Assembly (NCBI GenBank): GCA_018223105.1
Contig: JAAEYY010000012.1
Location: 906-41,334, forward strand
DNA from: a bacterium
GTDB lineage: Bacteria; Bacteroidota; Bacteroidia; NS11-12g; UBA9320
DNA length: 40,429 nucleotides
Reading direction: 5' to 3'
In this document: positions 17,663 through 26,586 of the stretch, piece after piece
Layout of the letters: every line of letters begins with the position of its first letter
Numbering within the stretch: position 1 is the stretch's first letter
Translations under genes and position numbers: made by a program
Notes under the pieces: model-generated
The model's database searches: none
What the model saw: the letters and a program-made list of their open reading frames with translations, nothing else
What the model was told of the DNA's origin: nothing

Positions 17663-18123
17663 TCTATTCTCTCCCACTCTGAGGTTCTGCCGAGCCAAGT
17701 CATTCCCATAACATAGCCTCTAAGGTATAAAGTGCTGAGGTCATCCCCTTCAAACCTCATGTAGCCATCGTAGGTCTTACCATTGTTGGGATCATAGATT
17801 GTACCGTCTTCCCAAAGTTTTTCGTCAGCATCCCATTCAAAACTTCTCATGATGATCATTCCAAGTCTATCGCGATCTCTTAATTCGGGTTTCGGATTAT
17901 TGGGATCCTTCTTTGGGTTTCCATTCTCATCATTGGGCTCTTTTAACCACTCTATTTTACCGTAATATTTACCATTAACAGCTCTATAGATTCTGATATG
18001 CGCAGTTTTCTCTGCATTCCAATACGTACCTCTAACATCATCTGCTTCTATAGCATCAACTCTTAATGCATCAGAAACTAAAAAAAACGATAGGGTTAAA
18101 CCCAAAAATAATAAACGTCCCAT
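17659..18123 (-). CDS. Exported DUF2147 protein
   Basis: A 154-residue protein with a signal peptide (about 1-24; LLFLGLTLSFFLVSDA) followed by one DUF2147 domain: GTYWNAEKTAHIRIYR, YYGKIEWLKEP, then DRLGMIIMRSFEWD, GTIYDPNNGKTYDG and LRGYVMGMTWLGRTSEW. DUF2147 is a lipocalin-like family widespread in Gram-negative bacteria and still without a defined biochemical role; a periplasmic location is expected. It is the first gene of a two-gene unit with acylphosphatase (ATGA overlap). No obvious TAnnTTTG box lies immediately upstream. Confidence 0.88.
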   Translation of the reverse strand: MGRLLFLGLTLSFFLVSDALRVDAIEADDVRGTYWNAEKTAHIRIYRAVNGKYYGKIEWLKEPNDENGNPKKDPNNPKPELRDRDRLGMIIMRSFEWDADEKLWEDGTIYDPNNGKTYDGYMRFEGDDLSTLYLRGYVMGMTWLGRTSEWERIE

Positions 18124-18217
18124 AATAATTCTCTTTTCAAGTTTACGATAATTTGGTCAAAATAGAAAGGACTATTTACCTTAAGTACACCGGATAGAAT
18201 ATCCCATCATCAGCCTT

Positions 18218-18225
18218 TATCTTTG
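18218..18225 (+). promoter_or_regulatory. -7 promoter element of the comM/yifB gene
   Basis: A perfect TAnnTTTG (TATCTTTG) ends 6 nt before the ATG at 18232. An in-frame TTG (18223) that could be called as a start lies within this element. Confidence 0.55.
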
Positions 18226-18231
18226 CTACAA

Positions 18232-19773
18232 ATGCTGGTAAAAACATATGGAAGCGCCGTATATGGGATAGCTGCTCAATTGATTACAATTGAAGTAGAT
18301 CTGGGACGTGGAGCAAAGACGCAAATCATTGGCCTGCCTGACAATGCAGTGAAGGAAAGCCTCACCCGGGTATATGCTGCTATGAAGAATTCCGACTATG
18401 AATATCCCCGAAAAGGAGTGATTATTAGCATGGCTCCGGCCGACCTAAAAAAAGAGGGTTCTGCCTATGATTTGAGCATTGCAGTGGGGCTTTTGGCAGT
18501 GAGCGAACAAATAAATCCGCAAGCGTTACAAAAAACTTTAGTAATGGGCGAATTATCGTTGGATGGATCAATACTCCCGCTCAAGGGAGCACTTCCCATG
18601 GCAATTCAAGCTCAAAAGGATGGATTTGAGCGATTAATTATTCCTGCCGACAATGCAAGAGAGGCCGCAATTGTTAAGGGCATCAAAGTTTATGGGGTGA
18701 ATACCTTGCAGGAAACAGTGGACTTCCTCAATGGAGAATTACAACTCGAACCTGTTTTTGCGGATCCTCGAAGTGAGTTTGAGCAAGGCCAGCAACAATC
18801 TCAATACGACTTTTCGGATGTGAAGGGTCAGGAAAACATCAAACGCGCCATGGAGATCGCGGCGGCAGGCGCGCACAACATTATCTTAATAGGTCCACCG
18901 GGTGCCGGTAAAACCATGTTGGCTAAAAGGTTGAACACGATTCTTCCGCCAATGAACCTGCATGAAGCCTTGGAAACTACCAAGATTCATTCTGTAGCAG
19001 GCAAACTGGGAAGCAAGGCCAGTTTAATGGCGCAAAGACCTTTCAGAAATCCACATCACACCATAAGTGATGTAGCCTTGGTTGGAGGAGGTAATCACCC
19101 TCAACCCGGAGAAATTAGCCTCGCTCATAATGGAGTTTTATTTCTAGATGAACTACCGGAGTTTAAGCGCACAGTATTGGAAGTATTACGGCAACCACTT
19201 GAGGAACGCAGAATCACCATTTCCAGAGCTAAATTCACAGTAGACTATCCGAGTAGTGTAATGCTTGTAGCCAGCATGAATCCTTGCCCTTGCGGTTATT
19301 TTAATCACCCTACAAAAGAATGCGTTTGTGCACCGGGCGTGGTGCAGCGTTATTTAAGTAAGGTGTCCGGGCCATTACTAGACCGTATCGATATCCATAT
19401 TGAGGTAACTCCTGTTGAATTTGACGAGATGAATAATCGTCAGGCAGAATCTGAACGGAGTACAGATATCCGAACCCGGGTTATGGAAGCAAGAGAGCGC
19501 CAAGTTGAGCGTTTTAAAGAGAACAAGGCAATTCATGCAAATGCTCAAATGGAAAGCAATATGATACGCAAGTATTGCGAAATAGACCAACAAGGCGCAG
19601 TATTGCTTAAAGCAGCGATGAACAAGCTCAATTTATCTGCGCGAGCTTACGATAGGATTCTAAAAGTGGCTAGAACCATTGCAGATCTATCGGGTTCAGA
19701 TAATATCGCCATGGAACATCTTGCAGAAGCGATACAGTATAGGAGCCTCGACCGAGAAAATTGGGGTGTCTAA
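18232..19773 (+). CDS. comM: YifB/ComM family Mg-chelatase-like AAA+ ATPase
   Basis: A 513-residue AAA+ protein. The N-terminal ChlI/Lon-like domain (about 1-170; [33 protein letters not shown]) is followed by the ATPase core with Walker A GPPGAGKT, Walker [10 protein letters not shown], the MNPCPCGYF Cys segment and a C-terminal helical lid ([20 protein letters not shown]). Homologues (ComM) are branch-migration helicases that promote integration during natural transformation. I start at ATG 18232, since the nearby TTG 18223 sits in the promoter box. Its stop directly abuts the stop of the convergent dtd gene, with no intervening base. No competence genes are adjacent. Confidence 0.93.
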   Translation: MLVKTYGSAVYGIAAQLITIEVDLGRGAKTQIIGLPDNAVKESLTRVYAAMKNSDYEYPRKGVIISMAPADLKKEGSAYDLSIAVGLLAVSEQINPQALQKTLVMGELSLDGSILPLKGALPMAIQAQKDGFERLIIPADNAREAAIVKGIKVYGVNTLQETVDFLNGELQLEPVFADPRSEFEQGQQQSQYDFSDVKGQENIKRAMEIAAAGAHNIILIGPPGAGKTMLAKRLNTILPPMNLHEALETTKIHSVAGKLGSKASLMAQRPFRNPHHTISDVALVGGGNHPQPGEISLAHNGVLFLDELPEFKRTVLEVLRQPLEERRITISRAKFTVDYPSSVMLVASMNPCPCGYFNHPTKECVCAPGVVQRYLSKVSGPLLDRIDIHIEVTPVEFDEMNNRQAESERSTDIRTRVMEARERQVERFKENKAIHANAQMESNMIRKYCEIDQQGAVLLKAAMNKLNLSARAYDRILKVARTIADLSGSDNIAMEHLAEAIQYRSLDRENWGV

Positions 19774-20220
19774 TTACTCTTTATTCTTACTGTCTAACCA
19801 AATCGTTACCGGCCCATCATTGATTAAGGAAACCTGCATGTCAGCTCCAAACTCTCCGGTTTGAACCTCAATTTCTTGCCTACAAAACGTAATGAATTTC
19901 TCATACAATAGTATGGCAACATCGGGTTTTGCTGCTTTTATATACGAAGGTCGATTGCCTTTTTTTGTTGATGCATGGAGGGTAAACTGACTTACAAGCA
20001 ACAATGAACCCTGCACATCCAGTATGGATCGGTTCATCACACCTAATTCGTCATTAAAAACTCTCATGTTAAGTAATTTACGGCAGGCCCATTCTAAGTC
20101 TTCATCAGAATCCTCATCTTCAAAGCCCAGAAGTACCATGAGTCCGCTTTTTATGGCTCCGGTAATTTTACCTTCTACTTTTACAGATGCTTCAGATACT
20201 CTTTGGATCACTAATCGCAT
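19774..20220 (-). CDS. dtd: D-aminoacyl-tRNA deacylase
   Basis: A 148-residue DTD enzyme that removes D-amino acids (and glycine from tRNA-Ala) from mischarged tRNAs in the cytosol. The two active-site motifs are both visible: SQFTL in the middle and NDGPVT near the C-terminus (the NxGPxT cross-subunit motif). The N-terminus MRLVIQRVSEASV is canonical and the length is typical. It lies 28 bp downstream of nadK, but a TATTTTCG element 4 nt before its ATG suggests its own promoter. It is convergent with comM with zero spacing. Confidence 0.96.
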   Translation of the reverse strand: MRLVIQRVSEASVKVEGKITGAIKSGLMVLLGFEDEDSDEDLEWACRKLLNMRVFNDELGVMNRSILDVQGSLLLVSQFTLHASTKKGNRPSYIKAAKPDVAILLYEKFITFCRQEIEVQTGEFGADMQVSLINDGPVTIWLDSKNKE

Positions 20221-20224
20221 GTGG

Positions 20225-20232
20225 CGAAAATA
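20225..20232 (-). promoter_or_regulatory. -7 promoter element of dtd
   Basis: The minus strand reads TATTTTCG then CCAC and the ATG at 20220. This is the same box and the same 4-nt spacing as at the Asp-box gene (12810). Confidence 0.5.
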
Positions 20233-20248
20233 AGCAGGATATTAGATT

Positions 20249-21130
20249 TTACTTTTCGTTTCGGTTGTCTTTACCCCACATTAATTTATTGCGAATGGTA
20301 TCCAGATAAGAGGTATCGTTCATTCTTATCATTCTGAAATTGAAGGGTGCACGCGAAACTTGAAAATGTGCATTACCGGCAACTTGAAATGAGCGAGAAT
20401 CCATTGAAATAAGAACAGTATCCGCCCTGCTATCTACCTCAAACCTCAATTCGTGTTTATCGGGGATAACAATGGGTCTTACAGTGAGATTATGAGCCGC
20501 AATAGGCGTTAATGCGAGTGCATCTGAACCTGGAACAATTAATGGACCACCACAACTCATTGAGTAGCCGCTAGAACCAGTTGGTGTAGCAACAATGAGT
20601 CCATCTGCCCAATAGGCATTTAAAAACTCATTATTTAACCAGGTTTTCACAGTGATCATAGCTGAACTGTCCCTTTTCTGCACTACAACATCATTTAGAG
20701 CATAGGGATATGAATCAATTTCGGCTTTGTCAGATTTAATGTGCAAAACAGCCCTGTCATCGACCTGAAACTCTCCTCTTTTTAAGAAATTTATAGCAGT
20801 TGCACATTCACTCATTTGAATATTAGCTAAAAAACCAAGTCGGCCCAAATTGATCCCCATTACAGGAATTCCGCTGTCTTTTACGAGCTGAAGGGTATCC
20901 AGAATGGTTCCGTCTCCGCCTAAACTAATTAAATAATCAAAAGAGCCACTGCTAATATCATCGGCACTGCAAGTGTTACAAGAGATATGGTAATGTTGTT
21001 TTAGAAACTCTGCATAGGTATCCAGAACAGCACAGTCAATTTCATTTTGAGTTAAAGCGGATTTGAGCTCTTTAAAAAAGCTTTTAAAATTTTCTAACTC
21101 TATTGGTCTCCCGTAGATGGCTACTTTCAT
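20249..21130 (-). CDS. nadK: NAD kinase
   Basis: A 293-residue ATP-NAD kinase making NADP from NAD. The diagnostic GGDGT loop (LISLGGDGTILDTL) is followed by NLGRLGFLAN and the second nucleotide-binding region ATPTGSSGYSMSCGGP. The length is normal. Its ATG (21130) shares one base with the stop of the upstream outer-membrane protein gene (TAATG), so the two are coupled. A CBS-domain gene near nadK is also seen in other Bacteroidota; here a BamA-like gene lies between them. Last gene of the overlapping operon that starts at 24494. Confidence 0.96.
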   Translation of the reverse strand: MKVAIYGRPIELENFKSFFKELKSALTQNEIDCAVLDTYAEFLKQHYHISCNTCSADDISSGSFDYLISLGGDGTILDTLQLVKDSGIPVMGINLGRLGFLANIQMSECATAINFLKRGEFQVDDRAVLHIKSDKAEIDSYPYALNDVVVQKRDSSAMITVKTWLNNEFLNAYWADGLIVATPTGSSGYSMSCGGPLIVPGSDALALTPIAAHNLTVRPIVIPDKHELRFEVDSRADTVLISMDSRSFQVAGNAHFQVSRAPFNFRMIRMNDTSYLDTIRNKLMWGKDNRNEK

Positions 21131-22512
21131 TAGATGGCTTTTTCAAAGTGGATATAGAATCCACTTTCTCTGGCTGCATTTAAACTATATTCAAATCTAA
21201 CCACCCTATCGTTATAAAAGAGGGTTTGCAAGCTAAAACCTGTAGAATATAGCATGGAATTTTGAAAATTATTAGAACGGTCCGGCACATCATTATAAGC
21301 TCCCCCTGCATCCACAAAGAATTCGAGAAAAGCCTGAACCGGCAAAAATGAATAACTTTCAAACGGCACAAACTCGAGTGGGTAGGTTTTATTAATAAAT
21401 CGATATCTAAGGGCTGCATTTACTAAAAAGCCTCTTGTTCCATCAACTACATAGTTCTCATATCCTCGGATAAGGTGATCATAACCCAACATGCGTCGAT
21501 AGCGATATGGTAATTGACCATTGGAATTATACTCTCCCAAAATCGAAAATGCTGAGAACAAAGAGGAACTCATTTTTACATAACGTCGCGCAGTTCCAGC
21601 GAAGTGAATATTACTAAGCTGACCGGTACTTCGTATATCTTCCACCGAGGCTTTGGCTTCGAGATAGTAACCCTTTAATGGCAAATACACGTTGTCTCTT
21701 TTGTCAAATGCCGTTTGAAGCTCCAAGGCCAGACGATTCTGTTGCACGGCATTATCTAGTAAATACTCTTGCGACTCGGTTAATGCAACGGAATCTATAG
21801 CAATTCGCTGAAATTTAATACCCGCCTTCACAGACCATGGCAAACTGATTCTTCGAGTTAAAAAAGCTTCTGCATTCAAATGCTGTACAAAATCATTCCG
21901 GTCTGAATTATAGAATTGAAGTACATTGTTCTCGGTTCTCGCCCACAATTCATCTTGGTTCTGATACGAAACTTTAGTTTCCAAACCATAATTGCTGTTC
22001 TGTGATAAAAAGGGTATTCTATATTCGAACCCGAGTTTGGTATTGTAGCCTGCAATTATTGAAGTTTTTAAGGTGTGGTTTCTCCCGAACAGATTGTAGT
22101 TAAACAAGTAAAGTCCATAATTACTTCTGGAAGGGTCAAAGAGTGAATCAGCCCAAATATTAAAGTTTCGATCTGCAAATTCAACCGTTGGAATTGGCCA
22201 TATGTACCACTTTTCAACCAGTTTAATTACTACTGTATAAGGACCTTGCTCTAAAGCTTCGGGTATTGCAGTAATTTCTACTTTATTGAAGAGGTTAAGA
22301 TTCATTAATCGCTCTTCGGACCTGGGGATCAATTCCTGAAGAAAAGTATCTAAATGATAGACCTTTCCTTCTTCAAAAAGCAATTCCCTTGTAATTACAA
22401 AATCCTTGGTTTTTTCATTCCCTTCAATGTTCAAATGTTCTACTACGATCTGCGCTTTGCTAGATACGGTTAACACAAGAAAACAAAACAGGATGAAGTT
22501 TCTAGATATCAA
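21130..22512 (-). CDS. Short BamA/TamA-family outer-membrane protein
   Basis: A 460-residue exported protein with a signal peptide (about 1-20, ends SKA before Q), one POTRA-like domain (about 21-95; VVEHLNIEGNEKTKDFVITREL) and an Omp85-type barrel (about 130-460). Barrel cues include FGRNHTLKTSIIAGYNT, PLKGYYLEAKASVED and a VDGTRGFLVNAALRYRF segment that resembles the Omp85 lid-lock region. It is much shorter than genuine BamA (five POTRAs) and ends FEKAI without the usual terminal aromatic. The only plausible start is TTG 22512, which overlaps the CBS gene by 11 bp. Probably a specialised lipid/protein insertion paralogue; substrate unknown. Confidence 0.83.
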   Translation of the reverse strand: MISRNFILFCFLVLTVSSKAQIVVEHLNIEGNEKTKDFVITRELLFEEGKVYHLDTFLQELIPRSEERLMNLNLFNKVEITAIPEALEQGPYTVVIKLVEKWYIWPIPTVEFADRNFNIWADSLFDPSRSNYGLYLFNYNLFGRNHTLKTSIIAGYNTKLGFEYRIPFLSQNSNYGLETKVSYQNQDELWARTENNVLQFYNSDRNDFVQHLNAEAFLTRRISLPWSVKAGIKFQRIAIDSVALTESQEYLLDNAVQQNRLALELQTAFDKRDNVYLPLKGYYLEAKASVEDIRSTGQLSNIHFAGTARRYVKMSSSLFSAFSILGEYNSNGQLPYRYRRMLGYDHLIRGYENYVVDGTRGFLVNAALRYRFINKTYPLEFVPFESYSFLPVQAFLEFFVDAGGAYNDVPDRSNNFQNSMLYSTGFSLQTLFYNDRVVRFEYSLNAARESGFYIHFEKAI

Positions 22513-23152
22513 GATATTTCATTAAGGATTGAAAGCGCTTCTCTACATTCTCTTTGTAGTCGTCGTCTCCAAAGCTGGCAATCACCTCGTAATTGAATCG
22601 AAGCAAACTACTGATCACGCGTTCTGCGTTTTTAGTATTCACCTTTAAATTCGCTCTAATTCTGCCCGAATCAGGCACATTTTCGATCCACAAACCGAGT
22701 AATTGTGCATTCTCACTTTCAATTATTCGGCAAATTTCACTCGAAGAATATTGATGCGTAGCCATTTCAACCACCAATACAGCTCCAACTTGGTCTACTG
22801 TAAGCGACCTTGAAAGGCATTGAATTAAAGCTTTTCTGGTGATTATCCCTATGTATTCAAACTCATCCCCAAGAACCGCAATAGAGTCGAAAGGGGTTTC
22901 TTCATAAACGGATAATAAATCAAGTACGTGGGTGTTAAAATATGCACTGGCAAATCCAGGAATTATAAGATCGGTAATCTTTTCATCCTTGCTTTCAATA
23001 CATTCTTTTAATCGGATGGTACCGTGAAGTTTATTATCTTTAAAAACAGGAAGATCAAAACAAGATAAGTCGAACATAACATCAATACATTCTTGCCTTG
23101 AGCTCTTTTCATCCACTAAAGGAATATTAACTATGTGATCTAAAGCATTCAC
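22502..23152 (-). CDS. CBS-domain protein
   Basis: A 216-residue cytosolic protein with a CBS-pair at about 1-125 (FDLPVFKDNKLHGTIRL and DSIAVLGDEFEYIGIITRKAL are the two halves) followed by an ACT-like ferredoxin fold at about 130-216 (GAVLVVEMATHQYSSSEICRI, RANLKVNTKNAERVISSL). Such proteins usually sense adenosyl ligands; no target is known for this family. It starts with GTG 23152, overlapping the hydrolase stop as GTGA, and is followed by an 11-bp overlap with the Omp85-like gene. A CBS gene close to nadK is seen elsewhere in Bacteroidota, so an adenylate or NAD(H)-sensing role is a reasonable guess only. Confidence 0.82.
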   Translation of the reverse strand: MNALDHIVNIPLVDEKSSRQECIDVMFDLSCFDLPVFKDNKLHGTIRLKECIESKDEKITDLIIPGFASAYFNTHVLDLLSVYEETPFDSIAVLGDEFEYIGIITRKALIQCLSRSLTVDQVGAVLVVEMATHQYSSSEICRIIESENAQLLGLWIENVPDSGRIRANLKVNTKNAERVISSLLRFNYEVIASFGDDDYKENVEKRFQSLMKYLDI

Positions 23153-23925
23153 TTAGTATTAAACAACTCGCTTAGGTAATCGTTTAGTATTTGATTGAAT
23201 TCTTGAGGCTGTTCCATCATTGGAGCATGACCGCATTTGTCGATCCAAAATAACTTGCTATCGGGAAGCAGCTTATGAAACTCTTCTGCCACATGGGGAG
23301 GCGTAACATTATCTTGCTTACCCCAGATTAAACAGGTTGGGACATTGAAATCAGGAATATCCTTACGCATATTGTGTCGGATTGCACTTTTAGCAAGCGC
23401 CAAGATTCTGATTACTTTATTTCTATTGTTGGTGATTTCGAATACTTCTTCAATCAGCTCATCAGTGGCCGTTTCCGGACTGTAGAACGTATATTCTACT
23501 TTCTTTTTAATATAATCTCTATCGCCTCTTTTAGGATAACTATCTCCCATAGCATTTTCGTACAAGCCGGAAGAGCCGGTTAGTACAAGAGATTTTATTC
23601 TATCGGGATAGTTCTTCATGTAAACCAATGCTACATGTCCCCCGAGCGAATTCCCCAACATCACGATATCCTTATAGCCTTTCATTACGATAAAATCGTG
23701 AACAAAATCTGCCAAACCTTTAACCCCCAAGCTGGTTAAGGGCATTTCGTAAATTGGCATTAGAGGAATTACCACACGATATTTAGTTTTGAAAGCATCA
23801 AGTACATCTGTGAAGTTACTCAATGCACCAAAAAGACCGTGAAGCAATACGATAGTAGGACCTTGCCCTTCTTCTATAAATTCGAACTTCCCTTCCTTTT
23901 TTATATTCATTTGTGGCCTTGCCAT
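23149..23925 (-). CDS. Alpha/beta hydrolase
   Basis: A 258-residue alpha/beta-hydrolase. The oxyanion HG is in VLLHGLFG, the nucleophile elbow is GNSLGG, the acid is the Asp of WGKQDNVTP and the His is in CGHAPMMEQP. This pattern is typical of the MhpC/BioH/2-hydroxymuconate-hydrolase-like group, but the substrate is not predictable. The start ATG 23925 shares one base with the pabA/trpG stop (TAATG); an in-frame ATG five codons later (MNIKKEGKFEF) is an alternative. It is not closely similar to the hydrolase at 16.7 kb, apart from the fold motifs. Confidence 0.87.
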   Translation of the reverse strand: MARPQMNIKKEGKFEFIEEGQGPTIVLLHGLFGALSNFTDVLDAFKTKYRVVIPLMPIYEMPLTSLGVKGLADFVHDFIVMKGYKDIVMLGNSLGGHVALVYMKNYPDRIKSLVLTGSSGLYENAMGDSYPKRGDRDYIKKKVEYTFYSPETATDELIEEVFEITNNRNKVIRILALAKSAIRHNMRKDIPDFNVPTCLIWGKQDNVTPPHVAEEFHKLLPDSKLFWIDKCGHAPMMEQPQEFNQILNDYLSELFNTK

Positions 23926-24494
23926 TACTGCAAATTAAAGTGCTTTAACCAATTTTTAATAATCTGCATCCCTTGTGTACTAAGAATTGACTCCGGATGG
24001 AACTGTACACCCCACAATGGCAATTCCGTATGAGCAACAGCCATTACTTCGTTTTCTGAAGTGATTGCTATCGCTTCCAAAGGACTTGAATCATCCATTT
24101 CAATAATTAATGAATGATATCTGCAGACTTCCAAAGGTACTTCAATGTCTTGAAACATAACATGTTTAGCATCAAAGTTCAATTCTGATACTTTCCCGTG
24201 CATGGGGTACTTTGCTTTCTTTAAGCTTGCACCACACTGTATCCCAATTGCCTGCATACCAAGACAAACTCCAAAAATTGGGATGTTTCCTGCTTCCTGA
24301 TTTAATAAATCCATGCAGAGTCCGGCTTCTTGTGGTAAGCCCGGACCGGGTGAGATTACAATTCCTGAGTATTTCCCGAGGCTGTCTAATTTGATCTTGT
24401 CATTCCTAATTACCTCGGTTTTTACACCTTGTTGAAGAAAATAATCATTGAGGTTATAGGTAAAGGAATCGTAATTATCCAGAATCAGAATCAC
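23925..24494 (-). CDS. Glutamine amidotransferase of aminodeoxychorismate/anthranilate synthase (PabA/TrpG)
   Basis: A 189-residue class I glutamine amidotransferase that releases ammonia from glutamine for chorismate amination. The start region ILILDNYDSFTYNL, the nucleophile Cys in GVCLGMQAIG and the His-Glu pair in QFHPES are all present. I start at GTG 24494, because it gives the canonical N-terminus and follows a TACCTTCG box by 4 nt; an upstream TTG (24512) lies before the box. Neither the synthase subunit (PabB/TrpE) nor other folate or Trp genes are nearby, so PabA and TrpG cannot be told apart. First gene of the overlapping operon down to nadK. Confidence 0.9.
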   Translation of the reverse strand: MILILDNYDSFTYNLNDYFLQQGVKTEVIRNDKIKLDSLGKYSGIVISPGPGLPQEAGLCMDLLNQEAGNIPIFGVCLGMQAIGIQCGASLKKAKYPMHGKVSELNFDAKHVMFQDIEVPLEVCRYHSLIIEMDDSSPLEAIAITSENEVMAVAHTELPLWGVQFHPESILSTQGMQIIKNWLKHFNLQ

Positions 24495-24498
24495 CCGA

Positions 24499-24506
24499 CG
24501 AAGGTA
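24499..24506 (-). promoter_or_regulatory. -7 promoter element of the pabA/trpG-to-nadK operon
   Basis: The minus strand reads TACCTTCG (TAnnTTCG), then TCGG and the GTG start at 24494. It would drive the five-gene operon and decides between GTG 24494 and the upstream TTG. Confidence 0.5.
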
Positions 24507-24603
24507 AGCCAAATCACTAAATCAATATTTGTTCGCAGTTCAAAATAATGTTCTTGGAAGCTAGTATATTTCCCAAAATCACTTTGTAATATTGAAAGAC
24601 ATA

Positions 24604-26586
24604 ATGGATTTCGAGAAATACTCCTCTATACCTGAAGATGAACTTCGAACTTTATACAAAGCCATACTACTTCCCAGACTGATCGAAGAGAAGATGCTAA
24701 AACTGCTTCGGCAGGGACAAATTAGCAAATGGTTTAGCGGTATAGGTCAAGAAGCTATTGCAGTTGGTGCAACTATAGCACTAGACGAAGATGAATACAT
24801 CTTACCTCTTCATCGAAATCTAGGTGTTTTTACTTCCCGCAATATCAGTATTGTAGAGCTGCTTCATCAATGGCAAGGAAATCAAATCGGTTTTACCAAA
24901 GGTCGAGATCGCTCTTTTCATTTTGGAAGTTTAAAACACCATATTGTAGGTATGATTTCGCACTTAGGTGCGATGTTGCCGGTGGCAGACGGAATAGCCT
25001 TAGCGCATAAGCTTAATCACAGAGAAAAAGTCACCTTGGTTTTTAGTGGTGAAGGCGGAACAAGTGAAGGAGATTTTCACGAAGCTCTCAATCTGGCGGC
25101 GGTATGGGATTTGCCCGTTATTTTTCTGGTAGAGAACAATGGTTATGGATTATCTACTCCTACAAAAGATCAATTCAGAGCTCGAAATGTGGCAGATAAA
25201 GGCATTGGCTATGGAATTCAGTCAAAAACAATAGAGGGAAATAACATTCTAGAAGTATATCAAACGATAAAAGATATTTCTGAGCAAATACGGAGAAATC
25301 CTAAACCATTTTTACTGGAATGCAAAACATTCAGACGAAGAGGTCATGAAGAAGCTTCGGGAGTAAAATACGTACCGGCAGAACTAATTGAAGAGTGGGA
25401 AAAGAAAGATCCGGTGAAGTTATTTGAGCAATTCCTCATCATCAATAAAAAACTTTCAGGGATAGAGATCGCCGGAATCAAAGACGAAATTGGAGATCGG
25501 ATCAATGAAGCCGTAAAGGAGGTGTTGAAAGATCATCCTTTGGAGATTTCAGAAGAAAATGAGCTCAAAGATGTATTCAAACCGCTTGAAGGAGAGACTT
25601 CAGTTTCAGAACCGGAAGGACCACAAGAGAATATTCGCTTCATCGACGCCTTACATCAAGCTTTGTCTCAAGCTTTGGACCGTTATGACAATTTGGTTTT
25701 CATGGGACAAGACATTGCCGAATATGGCGGAGTATTTAAGATAACTGACGGATTTGCCGAGAAATACGGAGTAGATCGCATTCGTAATACGCCGATCTCC
25801 GAATCAGCACCTCTGGGAGCAGCACTGGGGCTGAGTATAGGAGGCATGAAATCCATGGTTGAAATGCAATTTGCAGATTTTGTAAGCTGTGGATTTAATC
25901 AGATCGCCAATAATTTAGCGAAAACTTATTACCGATGGGGGCAAAATTCTGATGTTGTAATCAGGATGCCAACCGGTGCCGGTGCTGCAGCCGGACCATT
26001 TCACTCACAGAGCAATGAAGCATGGTTTTTTCATTGTCCGGGTTTAAAGATTGTCTATCCATCAAATCCGGCGGATGCTAAGGGTTTGCTCCTCGCGGCT
26101 TTTCGCGACCCTAACCCGGTGCTCTTTTTTGAACATAAAACCCTGTATCGGTCGATCAAAGGTGATGTAGCTACCGCCTATTACGAAACTGAGATCGGCA
26201 AAGCTTTAACTGTTTCCAGCGGCGAAGACATTAGCATTATCACCTATGGGTGGGCGGTTCATTGGGCTACCGAGCACTGCGAAAAAAACAATATCAGCGC
26301 AGAGATTCTCGACCTCAGAACACTAGTCCCCTGGGATAAAGAAGCTGTAAAAAATGCGGTCAAAAAAACAGGTAAGGTATTAGTTCTTCACGAAGACAAC
26401 CTCAGCGGAGGAATTGGCGCCGAAATAGCTGCGTGGATTTCAGAGCATTGCTTTGAAATGCTCGATGGACCGGTTAAACGCGTGGGTTCATTGGACACAC
26501 CTGTTCCTTTCAACCCTCTGCTAGAGGAGCAATACTTAGGAAAATCCAGGCTAAAAGATGCTTTAGACCAACTATTGGCCTACTGA
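24604..26586 (+). CDS. Fused E1 alpha/beta subunit of a thiamine-dependent 2-oxoacid dehydrogenase
   Basis: A 660-residue fusion. The alpha half (about 1-320) has the TPP-binding signature [15 protein letters not shown] ending in VENNGYG; the beta half (about 345-660) carries the transketolase-type segment ([35 protein letters not shown]) and a C-terminal domain ([13 protein letters not shown]). It decarboxylates a 2-oxoacid and acylates the lipoyl arm of E2. The similarity is to the branched-chain 2-oxoacid (or acetoin/pyruvate-like) E1 group; the exact substrate is uncertain. No E2 or E3 gene is adjacent. I use ATG 24604; an in-frame TTG at 24592 is possible. It overlaps the convergent kbl gene by 15 bp. 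Confidence 0.9.
   Translation: MDFEKYSSIPEDELRTLYKAILLPRLIEEKMLKLLRQGQISKWFSGIGQEAIAVGATIALDEDEYILPLHRNLGVFTSRNISIVELLHQWQGNQIGFTKGRDRSFHFGSLKHHIVGMISHLGAMLPVADGIALAHKLNHREKVTLVFSGEGGTSEGDFHEALNLAAVWDLPVIFLVENNGYGLSTPTKDQFRARNVADKGIGYGIQSKTIEGNNILEVYQTIKDISEQIRRNPKPFLLECKTFRRRGHEEASGVKYVPAELIEEWEKKDPVKLFEQFLIINKKLSGIEIAGIKDEIGDRINEAVKEVLKDHPLEISEENELKDVFKPLEGETSVSEPEGPQENIRFIDALHQALSQALDRYDNLVFMGQDIAEYGGVFKITDGFAEKYGVDRIRNTPISESAPLGAALGLSIGGMKSMVEMQFADFVSCGFNQIANNLAKTYYRWGQNSDVVIRMPTGAGAAAGPFHSQSNEAWFFHCPGLKIVYPSNPADAKGLLLAAFRDPNPVLFFEHKTLYRSIKGDVATAYYETEIGKALTVSSGEDISIITYGWAVHWATEHCEKNNISAEILDLRTLVPWDKEAVKNAVKKTGKVLVLHEDNLSGGIGAEIAAWISEHCFEMLDGPVKRVGSLDTPVPFNPLLEEQYLGKSRLKDALDQLLAY

Noticed and set aside
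24495..24512. TTG 24512 as start of the PabA/TrpG gene
   Set aside because: It lies upstream of the TACCTTCG box, and family proteins begin at ILILDNYDSF, which matches GTG 24494.
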